Shown one piece after another: positions 42,977-52,567 of a DNA stretch of 64,000 nucleotides; the first letter of the stretch is position 1, and every line of letters starts with the position of its first letter. The DNA is from Parasalinivibrio latis (GTDB taxonomy: Bacteria > Pseudomonadota > Gammaproteobacteria > Enterobacterales > Vibrionaceae): the NCBI RefSeq assembly GCF_036825535.1, contig NZ_CP098812.1, positions 2,232,001-2,296,000 on the forward strand. The letters run 5' to 3'. The translations under genes were made by a program, and so were the position numbers. The notes under the pieces are model-generated. The model was not told the origin of the DNA, made no database searches, and saw only the letters and a program-made list of their open reading frames with translations.

Positions 42977-45106
42977 GGTTTTTTTCCTGCTGACACCGTA
43001 GTTTCCTTCCAACAATTCAGTCACGAAGGGTGACGGTGTCTTAGGGTCACACGCCAGCCACACCTGCTCCCTGGCACGGGTGAGTGATACATAAAACAGC
43101 CGACGCTCTTCGGCAAAATCGACAGGTTCTTCATTCATCAGCAAGCAGTCATCCAGATGGTGGGTGTTCCGAACCGAAGGGAACACGCCCTCATTCATTG
43201 CCAACACCACTACGCAATCTGCCTCGCGCCCTTTGCTGGCATGCGCTGTGACAAACTCAATCGACAAATTGGAAAACTCCTTTTTCCATTTGGAAAGACT
43301 CTCCGGCCTGTGGTGATTTGCCCGGCCAATAAGCATCAACGACATGATCTGCCCGTCGTTTTGCTTTTCATTCAATTGCGCCAACAAGGCTTCAACACCA
43401 TCACTATCAATAACACTGACAGCGGCGCTTTTCCGCTTCTTCACGCTGGTCAGCGTTTTATCAAGCTGGGTTGGGTTGACCATTACAAACTGCTTGGCAA
43501 CTTCACCAATTTTATCGTTAAAGCGATAAGTCGTATCCAGATTCCGAATTGCCGCATGACCGAAGCGTTTTTCAAAGTCTGTCGTCAGGGAAACATCTGC
43601 CCCGGTAAAGCGATAAATGGCCTGCCAGTCGTCCCCTACAGCATAGAGTGAGGGAGACCTTGTGTTTTTCCCTTCATGCCGACATAGCGCTTCCAGCATC
43701 GAAAGGCGGTCCGGGGAAATATCCTGGTACTCATCGACCATAATAAACCGTACATCCGGCCGCCCTTTACCTTTTTCAAGCAACTTGGTGGCATCTGCAA
43801 TCAGGCCGGAAAAGTCCTGCTTGCCTTCCTCTTTCAGCTTTTGCAGGTAAGCCTTGTAACACGGCCAGACCAGATTCAATTCACTGACTGATTGCTGTTT
43901 CAAGTCCTCGCCTATCCGTTCAAGGGACGACTGAATCTCTTTCTTGCCCTGTGCAATCAAACGTAACACATCAACCTGTCGCCATAGCCAGCGGTGCAGT
44001 TTCTCATTGTGCGTCTGCTCTAAAAGTGGTTTTTCAGGATCGACACCGGGAACTCCGAATTTTTCAGCATGCTTAAGCCACCTCTTCTCACTGGCTGGCA
44101 CCTGCCAGTGTTCAGCCAGCCAAAGAGTTATCCAGGCGGTTTGGGCTATGTCATCGGTCGCCAGTTCTGAAATCTCAGGTGCAGTGCTCTGGTTGTGCCG
44201 GATTATCTCCCGGGCGAAACCATGAAAAGTGGATACCCGGATATTCCCAGAGACTTTTTTCGCCAGTCGCTCTTTCATTTCATCAGCGGCTTTACGGCCA
44301 AACGCCAGCATCAATATCTGCTCCGGCAGTGCCTGTCCACTTTGAACCAGATACGCTGCCCGTGCCACCAGCACACTGGTTTTCCCGGACCCCGCCCCAG
44401 CCAGGACAAGGTTAAAGTCATCATCAGTGACCACAGCCTCACGCTGGCTTTCGTTTAATGGGGAAGCTTCAACAGAATCAAACAGCGAAGACCATTGTTT
44501 AACCGCCTGATTTGACCAAGCTTCGTTGCGTTGAGCCAACCAGCTTTCTTGTCCAAGCCATTTACCGAGGCAGTCTGCTTTATCCGGATCAATCTGCCGA
44601 AGAAGTGAAAGTTCCAGGCCAGCCCTGGCGAGCAATGCCTGGATCTGGTCAAAGACAGCAGCAACCTCAGACTGCCTTAAATAGCCGCGGGCTTGCTGTA
44701 ACTGTTGCAACAACTGGGTAATATCAGGCCAGATCGCATCAAGCGCCCTTTGACTGCCCGCCGCCCAATCCCGCCAGCAGGAAACCAGGTAATCGGCAAA
44801 GCACCGGGTCTCTTTCCAGGGTAAACCGAAAACCTTGTAAGTGTGTGCCCTGCCATCCTTGTCACGAGCAGTCAGGGTCAGTTTTCCCCAAAGCAAACCC
44901 CGGGCGACTGTCAGTTCCCCATTCCAGGTGGCGAAAGGCACAATTCGGCGAGTATCGTGTGATTCGAGGATCAGTGAATTGTCATCGATCGAGATACTGT
45001 AGTTGTCCCACTGCACGAACCAACGGGCCAGCGGCGTTGCACCCAATTCGCGCTGATGGGCAATGGCGGTCACTGGGCTGGTTAGATTACCTTCTGCCTG
45101 CTTCAT
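42965..45106 (-). CDS. helD: DNA helicase IV
   Basis: 713 residues, a superfamily 1 (UvrD/Rep-like) helicase with Walker A GAGSGKT near 235, Walker B in MVDEYQDIS near 457, and later motifs GDDWQAIYRF and VTAHASKGREAD. The N terminus (about 200 residues) is the helicase-IV-specific domain. E. coli HelD is 684 residues and is reported to act in RecF-pathway recombination. This is the 3'-5' DNA helicase, not the RNA-polymerase-linked HelD of Bacillus. yccS is divergent. Confidence 0.95.
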   Translation of the reverse strand: MKQAEGNLTSPVTAIAHQRELGATPLARWFVQWDNYSISIDDNSLILESHDTRRIVPFATWNGELTVARGLLWGKLTLTARDKDGRAHTYKVFGLPWKETRCFADYLVSCWRDWAAGSQRALDAIWPDITQLLQQLQQARGYLRQSEVAAVFDQIQALLARAGLELSLLRQIDPDKADCLGKWLGQESWLAQRNEAWSNQAVKQWSSLFDSVEASPLNESQREAVVTDDDFNLVLAGAGSGKTSVLVARAAYLVQSGQALPEQILMLAFGRKAADEMKERLAKKVSGNIRVSTFHGFAREIIRHNQSTAPEISELATDDIAQTAWITLWLAEHWQVPASEKRWLKHAEKFGVPGVDPEKPLLEQTHNEKLHRWLWRQVDVLRLIAQGKKEIQSSLERIGEDLKQQSVSELNLVWPCYKAYLQKLKEEGKQDFSGLIADATKLLEKGKGRPDVRFIMVDEYQDISPDRLSMLEALCRHEGKNTRSPSLYAVGDDWQAIYRFTGADVSLTTDFEKRFGHAAIRNLDTTYRFNDKIGEVAKQFVMVNPTQLDKTLTSVKKRKSAAVSVIDSDGVEALLAQLNEKQNDGQIMSLMLIGRANHHRPESLSKWKKEFSNLSIEFVTAHASKGREADCVVVLAMNEGVFPSVRNTHHLDDCLLMNEEPVDFAEERRLFYVSLTRAREQVWLACDPKTPSPFVTELLEGNYGVSRKKTKSR

Positions 45107-45280
45107 GGTCGGCGGGAATACCCCTGTGTATATTTACATGTGTGCAGGATAGCAGCCTTATCCAGGTTTGACGAAACATGTTGATGTGATTGCGGAAAAA
45201 ACCATCGAATGCACGTTTATCCCTACTGGGCTGATGCGAATTTTGTTATCTTGTGCACAGAACTTTCCATCGCAATCATT

Positions 45281-47455
45281 ATGTTCCCTAACCACTATAT
45301 TTCCCTGTTCCGACAATATTGGGCCAACGAAAGGGTCAACTATTCCATCCGGGTATTTCTCGCCCTGGTTGGGGTAACTGTACCCTGCTGGCATTTTCAG
45401 GCTCACAACGCTATCACCCCACTGGTTTTGGGAATTATTGCCTCGGCATTGGCTGAAACCGATGACAGCTTTACCGGCAGGTTGAAAGCCCAGATCATCA
45501 CACTTGTCTGCTTTGCCATTGCCACCTTTTCTATAGAGATCCTGTTTCCCTATCCGTGGCTGTTTGCTACAGGGCTGGCGTTATCGACCTTCGGTTTTAT
45601 CATGCTCGGGAGCGTAGGGCTTCGCTATGCCAGTATCGCCTTTGCATCGCTGCTAATTGCGGTATATACCATGCTGGGGGCAGCGGAAAGCACGATTCTC
45701 TGGTGGCAACCGGCACTTCTTCTGGCCGGGGCGACCTGGTACGGGCTCCTCTCTCTGATTTGGAACCTGCTGTGGCCTCATCGCCCCTTGCAACAGGGAA
45801 TGGCCGGGGTATTTGCTGCTACAGCCAATTACCTTGAAGTAAAAAGCGAACTCTTCCTGCCCGTTCGAGGCATGGTTCCCCAACCGCTCCGGTTGGAAAC
45901 CGCACGCCTGAATGCCAAAGTCGTCACTTCACTTAACCAGGCCAAGCTGACACTGTTAGTCCGGGCCCGCAGGGGAAGACTGGATCGTACAAACCAGCGG
46001 CTGCTGAAAACCTATTTCCTAGCCCAGGATATCCACGAGCGCATCAGCTCGTCCCATTACCGGTACCAGGATCTGGCTGAGTATTTTCTGCATTCTGACG
46101 TCCTGTTTCGCTTCCGCCACCTCATCCTGATGCAAGCTGCTGCCTGCCGCTCTGCTGCAACAGCTTTTACGCTTTCAAAGGACTACCAGCACAGCGAAGC
46201 ATCAACCCAGGCACTCAATGAACTCAGGGAGTCCTTGGACTATCTTGCCCAAACAGCTCCCTTAGAATGCCGTAACCTTCTTACTCAATTGGAATTCTTA
46301 TTCCGCAACTTGGCAACTGTGGAGCGGCAACTCGCCAACATAGGCAACCCGGATGCGATTGAAAGCGACGAAGACAACACGCTAGCAGATGAAGGTGCAC
46401 ACACACTGAAAGACAAATGGCACCGGATTTGGTCTCAAATGACGCCTAAATCCCTGCGTTTTCGCCATGCCGTGCGCCTGTCAGTCGTACTTGTCGCCGG
46501 ATATGCCATATTGCAGGGGCTCCAGTTGGAACGTGGATACTGGATATTACTGACCATCCTGTTTGTCTGTCAGCCAAGCTATTCTGCGACTCGCAGCAAG
46601 CTGGTAGAACGGGTTATCGGTACGGTCGCCGGTTTATTGGTTGGAATACCGCTTTTGTATTTCTTCTCCGATCCGCTGTCTCAAATCGTATTGATGGTAA
46701 TTACCGGTGTGATGTTCTTTGCATTCCGCACTACGCAATATGCCATCGCTACAGCATTTATCACCTTGCTCGTCCTGCTGTGCTTTAACCAGCTCGGTGA
46801 AGGTTATGCGGTAATTCTTCCGCGCCTGAGCGATACCTTGATTGGCTGCCTGCTGTCGGTTATCGCCGTTCGCTTCATTCTGCCTGACTGGCAGGCACAC
46901 AGACTCCGCGGCATCATGTCAGACGCGCTGGAAACCAACCAGCAGTACCTGGCCCAAATTATCGGTCAGTACCGCATAGGCAAGCGGGACAACCTGGCAT
47001 ACCGTATCGCCCGCCGGAATGCTCACAACGCAGACACTGAACTGACTACCGCCATCAGTAATATGCTGGCTGAACCCGGCCGATACCGCTCTGCCACCGA
47101 TGAGTCATTCCGGTTCCTGTGCCTTAACAATGCCATGCTGAGTTATATTTCTGCGTTGGGGGCACACCGGATGCAGCTTGGCGATGAAGCGCTTCATCAT
47201 CTGGTTTCGCAGGCACATAGAGAGATTTACAAGAACCTGAACTGCCTGATAGAAAGCCTGGCCGACAACCCATGCAGTGAAGCACTTGATCAGAACACAG
47301 AACTGGAAAAACACCTAGAAAGCTGGCGTGATGAAGATAACCCATCCCTGCGTCTGGTATTGCAACAGCTCTACCTGATTAACCGAATGATGCCTGAGCT
47401 CCATTCACTGACTGGTAAGCTCACATCACGAGGCTTGCAGCACTCATCCCAGTAG
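45281..47455 (+). CDS. yccS: YccS-type FUSC family inner-membrane protein
   Basis: 724 residues. Two blocks of membrane helices (about 25-165 and 390-510) flank a large cytoplasmic helical region, which is the YccS/YhfK layout. HAVRLSVVLVAGYAILQGLQ is a typical FUSC segment in the second block. Family members are putative transporters related to aromatic-acid efflux (AaeB); the substrate is unknown. I used the ATG at 45281; an upstream start at 45209 is possible. The position beside helD matches the E. coli gene order. Confidence 0.9.
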   Translation: MFPNHYISLFRQYWANERVNYSIRVFLALVGVTVPCWHFQAHNAITPLVLGIIASALAETDDSFTGRLKAQIITLVCFAIATFSIEILFPYPWLFATGLALSTFGFIMLGSVGLRYASIAFASLLIAVYTMLGAAESTILWWQPALLLAGATWYGLLSLIWNLLWPHRPLQQGMAGVFAATANYLEVKSELFLPVRGMVPQPLRLETARLNAKVVTSLNQAKLTLLVRARRGRLDRTNQRLLKTYFLAQDIHERISSSHYRYQDLAEYFLHSDVLFRFRHLILMQAAACRSAATAFTLSKDYQHSEASTQALNELRESLDYLAQTAPLECRNLLTQLEFLFRNLATVERQLANIGNPDAIESDEDNTLADEGAHTLKDKWHRIWSQMTPKSLRFRHAVRLSVVLVAGYAILQGLQLERGYWILLTILFVCQPSYSATRSKLVERVIGTVAGLLVGIPLLYFFSDPLSQIVLMVITGVMFFAFRTTQYAIATAFITLLVLLCFNQLGEGYAVILPRLSDTLIGCLLSVIAVRFILPDWQAHRLRGIMSDALETNQQYLAQIIGQYRIGKRDNLAYRIARRNAHNADTELTTAISNMLAEPGRYRSATDESFRFLCLNNAMLSYISALGAHRMQLGDEALHHLVSQAHREIYKNLNCLIESLADNPCSEALDQNTELEKHLESWRDEDNPSLRLVLQQLYLINRMMPELHSLTGKLTSRGLQHSSQ

Positions 47456-47593
47456 AATCAGGTATGGGAAAAGGGAATCGAATTTAACCCAATCGGAAAA
47501 ATGCCCAGAACGGTTTCGGGGGTTTGTGCTTCATAACAGATTCCCTCGAAATGGCGGGCAAGGCGCTACGATGAATCTCAAGGTGCTGCGGCA

Positions 47594-48052
47594 CTATAAA
47601 GTCTGTTCGAGCGTACCTAAAAAAGCTAAAAGGTCATCCGTTGACATCACGATTTTGTCAAAACACTGTCCAAGCATTGGGTTGAGCTTACCCGCAATAA
47701 ACGCAGCTCGCTTATCAGTGTGTAAGCCCACAATCACACGGCCTTTTTTCGAAAGGAACTTATCGGTATAAGCCATACCAAGTTCAACACAAGCCCCCTC
47801 ATCCGGAATCCTTCCATCGAGGACAAACAAAAACACATCACACTCTAAAATCTCATCTCTGTCCTGAGTGAAAATTGCTTCCCGCCGCGCTTCCCGACTC
47901 ATTTTATCGAAGGGCGATTTGCTCGCCTCTACGCCATCCCGCTGAGGGAGGAATACCTCAAATCCAAGAGATTCTATCTCCAGTGTTAGAGAGGTATTGA
48001 ACCGCAATTCGGCATCACAGAACAGAGGACCCGCAAAGTAAAGTTTATTCAT
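47594..48052 (-). CDS. Nucleoside 2-deoxyribosyltransferase-like protein
   Basis: 152 residues with YFAGPLF at the N terminus, ECDVFLFVLDG and PDEGACVELGMAY, where the Glu is the expected nucleophile. The family swaps bases on deoxynucleosides or hydrolyses nucleotides. No linked nucleotide-salvage gene is nearby. The ATG at 48052 has GGGGAAAG upstream. Confidence 0.8.
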   Translation of the reverse strand: MNKLYFAGPLFCDAELRFNTSLTLEIESLGFEVFLPQRDGVEASKSPFDKMSREARREAIFTQDRDEILECDVFLFVLDGRIPDEGACVELGMAYTDKFLSKKGRVIVGLHTDKRAAFIAGKLNPMLGQCFDKIVMSTDDLLAFLGTLEQTL

Positions 48053-48183
48053 CGTTCTTTCCCCTATTCCAATCAACCTACTTTAAACCATAATGCTTGT
48101 CAGGTTACCAAAACACCACCGGTTGATTTCTGACCGGCCTTCGCCACAATGAGTAACACCCAATTCAGTAACACGGATTAGTT

Positions 48184-48825
48184 ATGGAAGAGCAAAAAAT
48201 AAAGCTGGATATCGTTTCCGATGTGGTATGCCCATGGTGTGTTATCGGCTACAAGCGGCTTGAGAAAGCTATTGACCAGCTTCATGCCTGGGATCGGGTG
48301 GAGATAGAATGGCAACCTTTCCAGCTCAACCCCCATATTCCCTCTGAGGGAGAAAACCTTCGGGAGCACCTTGCCAAGAAATACGGCACATCAACTGCTG
48401 AAAGTGTCCATGCTCGGGATAAACTGACTGCTTTGGGTGCTGAGGTCGGTTTTACCTTTAACTATGCCGATGATATGCGCACCTATAACACAGGTGACGC
48501 TCACGTGTTACTGGCCTACGCACGCCAATTTGGCCTGCAAACCCCATTGAAACTTGCGTTGTTTACCGAATTTTTTACTGAGCGGCGAAATGTTTCGGAC
48601 CGGGCTCTGCTTCTCGACGTCGCCAAACGGACAGGGTTGCCAGTTGAACAGGGAGAAAGCCTCTTTGATGACCCGGCGCTGAGACAGGATGTTGACACGC
48701 AGCAAGAGTATTGGCGCAGGCTTGGAATAACCGGCGTACCTACTGTGGTGATGAACAGGGAACAGGCTGTCAGCGGTGCATATCCGGTCGATGCCTATGT
48801 TGAATTCCTTCAGTCAGCACTCTGA
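48184..48825 (+). CDS. FrnE-like DsbA-family oxidoreductase
   Basis: 213 residues. A cytoplasmic DsbA/FrnE-type thioredoxin fold with the active site CPWC at about 17-20 and the cis-proline loop GVTGVPT-like (ITGVPTVV) near the C terminus. No signal peptide. FrnE-like proteins are disulfide oxidoreductases or isomerases in the cytoplasm. Monocistronic. Confidence 0.88.
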   Translation: MEEQKIKLDIVSDVVCPWCVIGYKRLEKAIDQLHAWDRVEIEWQPFQLNPHIPSEGENLREHLAKKYGTSTAESVHARDKLTALGAEVGFTFNYADDMRTYNTGDAHVLLAYARQFGLQTPLKLALFTEFFTERRNVSDRALLLDVAKRTGLPVEQGESLFDDPALRQDVDTQQEYWRRLGITGVPTVVMNREQAVSGAYPVDAYVEFLQSAL

Positions 48826-48885
48826 GCACAGATACACACCGAACTTTAATGGGCAGGCCATTTTGTGCTTGCCCACTCACCAGTA

Positions 48886-49719
48886 TTATTGGTTTCGATT
48901 CCACACACCGGTTTTGGCTGTCTTTATCACGTAATCCCGAAAGCTTGTAGCCGGGCGCCCCAAGGCTTCTTCCACTCCATTTACCGTTTGGCTGTTCCTG
49001 CCATCCAACACTTCCGTAAACAGTTCCCTTAACAGCCAAAGCATCTCATCCGGTGCACCTTGTTCTTTAACAAAGGCAATAAACGCATCAATCGGGACCT
49101 GCTTATAGGTGACCGGAAAACCGGCAGCCAGAGATATCGCCTCAACACAGTCTGAAAAAGTCATCGCCTGTGGGCCGGTCACTTCAAATACTCGGTTTCT
49201 AAGTACCGGTTGAGTCAGTGCAGCAACAGCAACATCTGCGATATCGTCAGCATCAACAAAAGGTTCCGGCACCTCTCCAGCCGGTAGGACCAGCTCGCCC
49301 GCCATAATCCCTTGCATCATAAAACTCTCACTGAAATTTTGCATAAACCAGCTGGCCCGAACCACATTCCAGTCCATCCCAGACGCCTCAAGATGTTCCT
49401 CAGCACGTCTTGCTCCCGCCTCCCCTCTGCCAGAAAGCAACACGATATGCTCCAATCCGGCTTCTTTGGCCTGATCTAAAAATGTCTGGATAGTCTTTGC
49501 TGCTGACGGAACAGCAAGATCCGGCTGGAATGTGACATAGGCTGACTTCATTCCTTCCAAAGCGCGAACCCAGGTGCTGCTGTCCTCCCAGTCAAAACCG
49601 GGGGATGCAGAGCGTGAAACAGCACACGTTTCAAACCCCATATTATTAAGGCGGGCATTTACTCTCGCGCCGGTTTTCCCATTTTTGCCGATTATCAGAA
49701 TAGGTTGCTTAGTCATCAC
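48886..49719 (-). CDS. NmrA-type NAD(P)-binding reductase
   Basis: 277 residues with the atypical SDR start ILIIGKNGKTGARVNARL and LLSGRGEAGARRAEEHLEAS. NmrA-like members bind NAD(P) and may be enzymes or redox sensors. It is divergent from the AraC-family regulator, with a 206-base shared gap, so it is the regulator's probable target. Confidence 0.85.
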   Translation of the reverse strand: MMTKQPILIIGKNGKTGARVNARLNNMGFETCAVSRSASPGFDWEDSSTWVRALEGMKSAYVTFQPDLAVPSAAKTIQTFLDQAKEAGLEHIVLLSGRGEAGARRAEEHLEASGMDWNVVRASWFMQNFSESFMMQGIMAGELVLPAGEVPEPFVDADDIADVAVAALTQPVLRNRVFEVTGPQAMTFSDCVEAISLAAGFPVTYKQVPIDAFIAFVKEQGAPDEMLWLLRELFTEVLDGRNSQTVNGVEEALGRPATSFRDYVIKTAKTGVWNRNQ

Positions 49720-49925
49720 TTCTCTCCATTCAATGAATAACTGTGATTACATTTTTGCTAACCTTTGCTGGATAGTTAATGCCATAAAATCCATGTTTTT
49801 TGACTTTTCATCCAAAAGTATTGGTTTTTAATCGCATCAGTGGAAGGCTGGAAAAATGATTCAGAGTAACGAGCCCGTCAGTCATCCACGCCCGTTTAAA
49901 GGAAGCTTGATTTACACATATAGGA

Positions 49926-50915
49926 ATGATGATGCCAGAGCGACAGTTTCCACCACTCAGTGACCCTCTGGGCGAAACGCTTTATCAATTGCGGCTTAAT
50001 GGCAGCCTTTACTGTTATTCGGAGCTGACTGCCCCGTGGGGCATCGACATGCCGGCCTTGGATGACAAAATGATGATTCATATCGTCACTGAAGGTACCT
50101 GCTGGCTCCGGGTTGGCAGCGAAGATCCGGTGCAACTTCAGTCCGGTCACCTGGCATTGGTGCCCAAAGGACAAGGGCACAGTATTTGTGATCAAATGGG
50201 ATCGCCGCTTACCGGATTGTTCGATATTCCGGTTACACATTTGAGTGAGCGCTATGAAATTATGAAACACGGGGGCGGCGGCGAAACAACCCGGCTTACC
50301 TGTGGAGTCGTGAGTTTCGATCATGCAGCAGGACGCCAGTTGATACAGCAGTTGCCCCACGTATTGACCATCGACAGCTGGGATGACGGCAGCAGTCATT
50401 GGCTGCAAAGCTTGCTCCGTTTTATCGCCTTGGAAGCAAAGGAGCTGAAGCCCGGCGGAGAAACCGTTATCACTCACCTTGCTGACATTTTGGTTATTCA
50501 GGCAATCCGAAACTGGGTAGACCACGCTCCAGAAGCCCGGACCGGTTGGTTTGCGGCATTGAGGGACAGGAAAATCGGGGCCGCTCTTACTGCAATTCAC
50601 CGCCAACCGGAAGCGCCGTGGACGGTGGATTCACTGGCTCGTGAAGCGGGAATGTCCCGCTCTGGGTTTTCAGCTCGCTTTACGGACTTAGTTGGGGATA
50701 CGGTAAAGCACTACTTAACCCGCTGGAGGATGCAGGTAGCAACGGTCAAATTAAAGCATGGAAATACCTCTATCACGACGTTATCCGAGGAACTCGGTTA
50801 CCACTCAGAGGCCGCTTTTTCCCGGGCTTTTAAACGTGTTACCGGGTATTCACCCGGCCATATCCAGCGTCAAAAAGTCATGGTTGATAGCCCACACCAC
50901 ACAAAAGGTGATTAA
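49926..50915 (+). CDS. AraC-family regulator with Cupin_6 sensor domain
   Basis: 329 residues. An N-terminal cupin (GSLYCYSELTAPWGIDMP, then HIVTEGTCWLRV and GHLALVPKGQGHSI) and a C-terminal double HTH (SLAREAGMSRSGFSARF and LSEELGYHSEAAFSRAFKR). Relatives in this group often regulate a divergent oxidoreductase gene in response to small aromatic or aldehyde compounds. The effector is not known. Confidence 0.9.
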   Translation: MMMPERQFPPLSDPLGETLYQLRLNGSLYCYSELTAPWGIDMPALDDKMMIHIVTEGTCWLRVGSEDPVQLQSGHLALVPKGQGHSICDQMGSPLTGLFDIPVTHLSERYEIMKHGGGGETTRLTCGVVSFDHAAGRQLIQQLPHVLTIDSWDDGSSHWLQSLLRFIALEAKELKPGGETVITHLADILVIQAIRNWVDHAPEARTGWFAALRDRKIGAALTAIHRQPEAPWTVDSLAREAGMSRSGFSARFTDLVGDTVKHYLTRWRMQVATVKLKHGNTSITTLSEELGYHSEAAFSRAFKRVTGYSPGHIQRQKVMVDSPHHTKGD

Positions 50916-51063
50916 TCTCTCATTTTTGAGTAAATACATACCATTTTTGGCTATATACCGAGGCTCAGGTGGAGTTCTAGAATGCAGAACTTTCTATCTG
51001 TAGCAAGCCGTATCCCCTTGCCGCCTCATGTGGCAATACGCGGTTCTAACTCGAGGGTCTTGA

Positions 51064-52497
51064 ATGGGCAATGTTGCAAAGTCTGCTGTAAAACTAAGTG
51101 TCTTCTCGGTGATTATGATCACCGTGACATCTGTCGACAGTATCCGAAACCTGCCTGGTGCCGCTCTGTTTGGCAGCCACGCAATCTCCTTTTTCCTTCT
51201 TGCCGGTCTCTGTTTTTTCGTCCCGACTGCGCTGGTTTGTGCAGAACTGAGTACGACCTACCCTAAACAGGGTGGCGTGTACCACTGGGGTAAAGAGACC
51301 CTTGGCCACAATTTTGGTTTTGTGACTGTCTGGTATCAGTACGCTGAAAATATCGTGTACTACCCGCCGCTGATCTCATTCATCGTTGCCACCGGTACCT
51401 ATCCGTTTTTCCCGGAGTTGGCGGAAAACAGCATGTTTATGCTGGTGATGATCAACGTCATTTTCTGGGCGCTGACAATCGTTAATATTTTCGGCCTCAA
51501 ACTGTCATCCCTGATTACCAATGTATTCGGTACACTGGGTTTGATCTTCCCGATTTTGCTGATCATCGCACTGGGAAGCTACTGGACTTACACCCATCCG
51601 GAAGCCTCGCAGATTTCCCTGACCAGTGTGTCAGACTGGTTGCCTGACTTTTCACAGAGTGGTCTCGGTGCAAGTTTCACGGCCGTCGTGCTGTCACTGA
51701 CCGGCATCGAAATCACCACGGCATATGCCAATGAGGTGAAGAACCCTCAGAAGGCTTACCCGAAAGCACTGATCATTTCGACTGTCCTGATTCTGGTTTC
51801 CCTGACAGCCTGTTCCCTGTCAATTGCCGCAGTAGTATCCAGCCAGCACTCAAGCCTGAGCGAAGGCGTTATCCTGGCGTTTAAGACCTTCTTTGACGAT
51901 ATGAACATGCCGTTTATGTTGCCGGTTATCGCTCTGGCAATCGTATTTGGCAGTCTGGCAAGCCTGAACAACTGGATCATTGCTCCAACCAAGAGCCTCC
52001 ACGTTGCTGCCCAGGACAACTTCATGCCCCTGCGTCTTTCAAAAGAGAACAAGAACCGTGCACCTGTACCGCTTCTGCTGCTACAGGGTGCGATTGTCAG
52101 CGTGCTGTCCCTGGTGTTTGTGCTGGTACCAAACGTAAACGAAGGCATGTGGCTTCTGAATATTCTGATGACCCAGCTCTACATGGTGATGTACATCTGT
52201 ATCTTTATCAGCTTTTTGGTTTCACGCCACAAGCACAAAGATATTGAACGTCCTTTCCGTGTACCTGGTGGCAAGGTGGGCATGTTCATCGCCTCGGCCC
52301 TGGGTCTGTTCAGTTGCTTCCTGACTATCTTTGTTGCCTTTGATGTTCCTGCCGGCATGAGCAAGGTAACCGGTGCATATGCCCTGATTATAGGCTTTGT
52401 AGCGTTCAGCTTACCTGCGGCTGCGGCTATCATTTACCGCAATAAAAACAAAGAATCACTGTCAATGGAAAACATCGAGACTGTTGCAGCGAACTAA
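51064..52497 (+). CDS. APC-family amino-acid antiporter (glutamate/GABA antiporter-like)
   Basis: 477 residues, 12 membrane helices. The helix-1 region reads ITVTSVDSIRNLPGAALFG, and helix 6 SLTGIEITTAYANEVKNP. This matches the glutamate:GABA antiporter/YjeM subgroup. GAGGG precedes the ATG. No decarboxylase is linked, so the substrate pair is open. A strong terminator follows. Confidence 0.85.
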   Translation: MGNVAKSAVKLSVFSVIMITVTSVDSIRNLPGAALFGSHAISFFLLAGLCFFVPTALVCAELSTTYPKQGGVYHWGKETLGHNFGFVTVWYQYAENIVYYPPLISFIVATGTYPFFPELAENSMFMLVMINVIFWALTIVNIFGLKLSSLITNVFGTLGLIFPILLIIALGSYWTYTHPEASQISLTSVSDWLPDFSQSGLGASFTAVVLSLTGIEITTAYANEVKNPQKAYPKALIISTVLILVSLTACSLSIAAVVSSQHSSLSEGVILAFKTFFDDMNMPFMLPVIALAIVFGSLASLNNWIIAPTKSLHVAAQDNFMPLRLSKENKNRAPVPLLLLQGAIVSVLSLVFVLVPNVNEGMWLLNILMTQLYMVMYICIFISFLVSRHKHKDIERPFRVPGGKVGMFIASALGLFSCFLTIFVAFDVPAGMSKVTGAYALIIGFVAFSLPAAAAIIYRNKNKESLSMENIETVAAN

Positions 52498-52516
52498 CAC
52501 TAGCCTGCTTAAACGT

Positions 52517-52552
52517 AAAAAAACGCCGGTATTCGCATACCGGCGTTTTTTT
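52517..52552. terminator. Bidirectional terminator between the antiporter gene and treC
   Basis: AAACGCCGGTAT and ATACCGGCGTTT pair around TCGC, with A and T tracts on both sides. Confidence 0.93.
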
Positions 52553-52567
52553 GTTGGGGTAAGGTAA

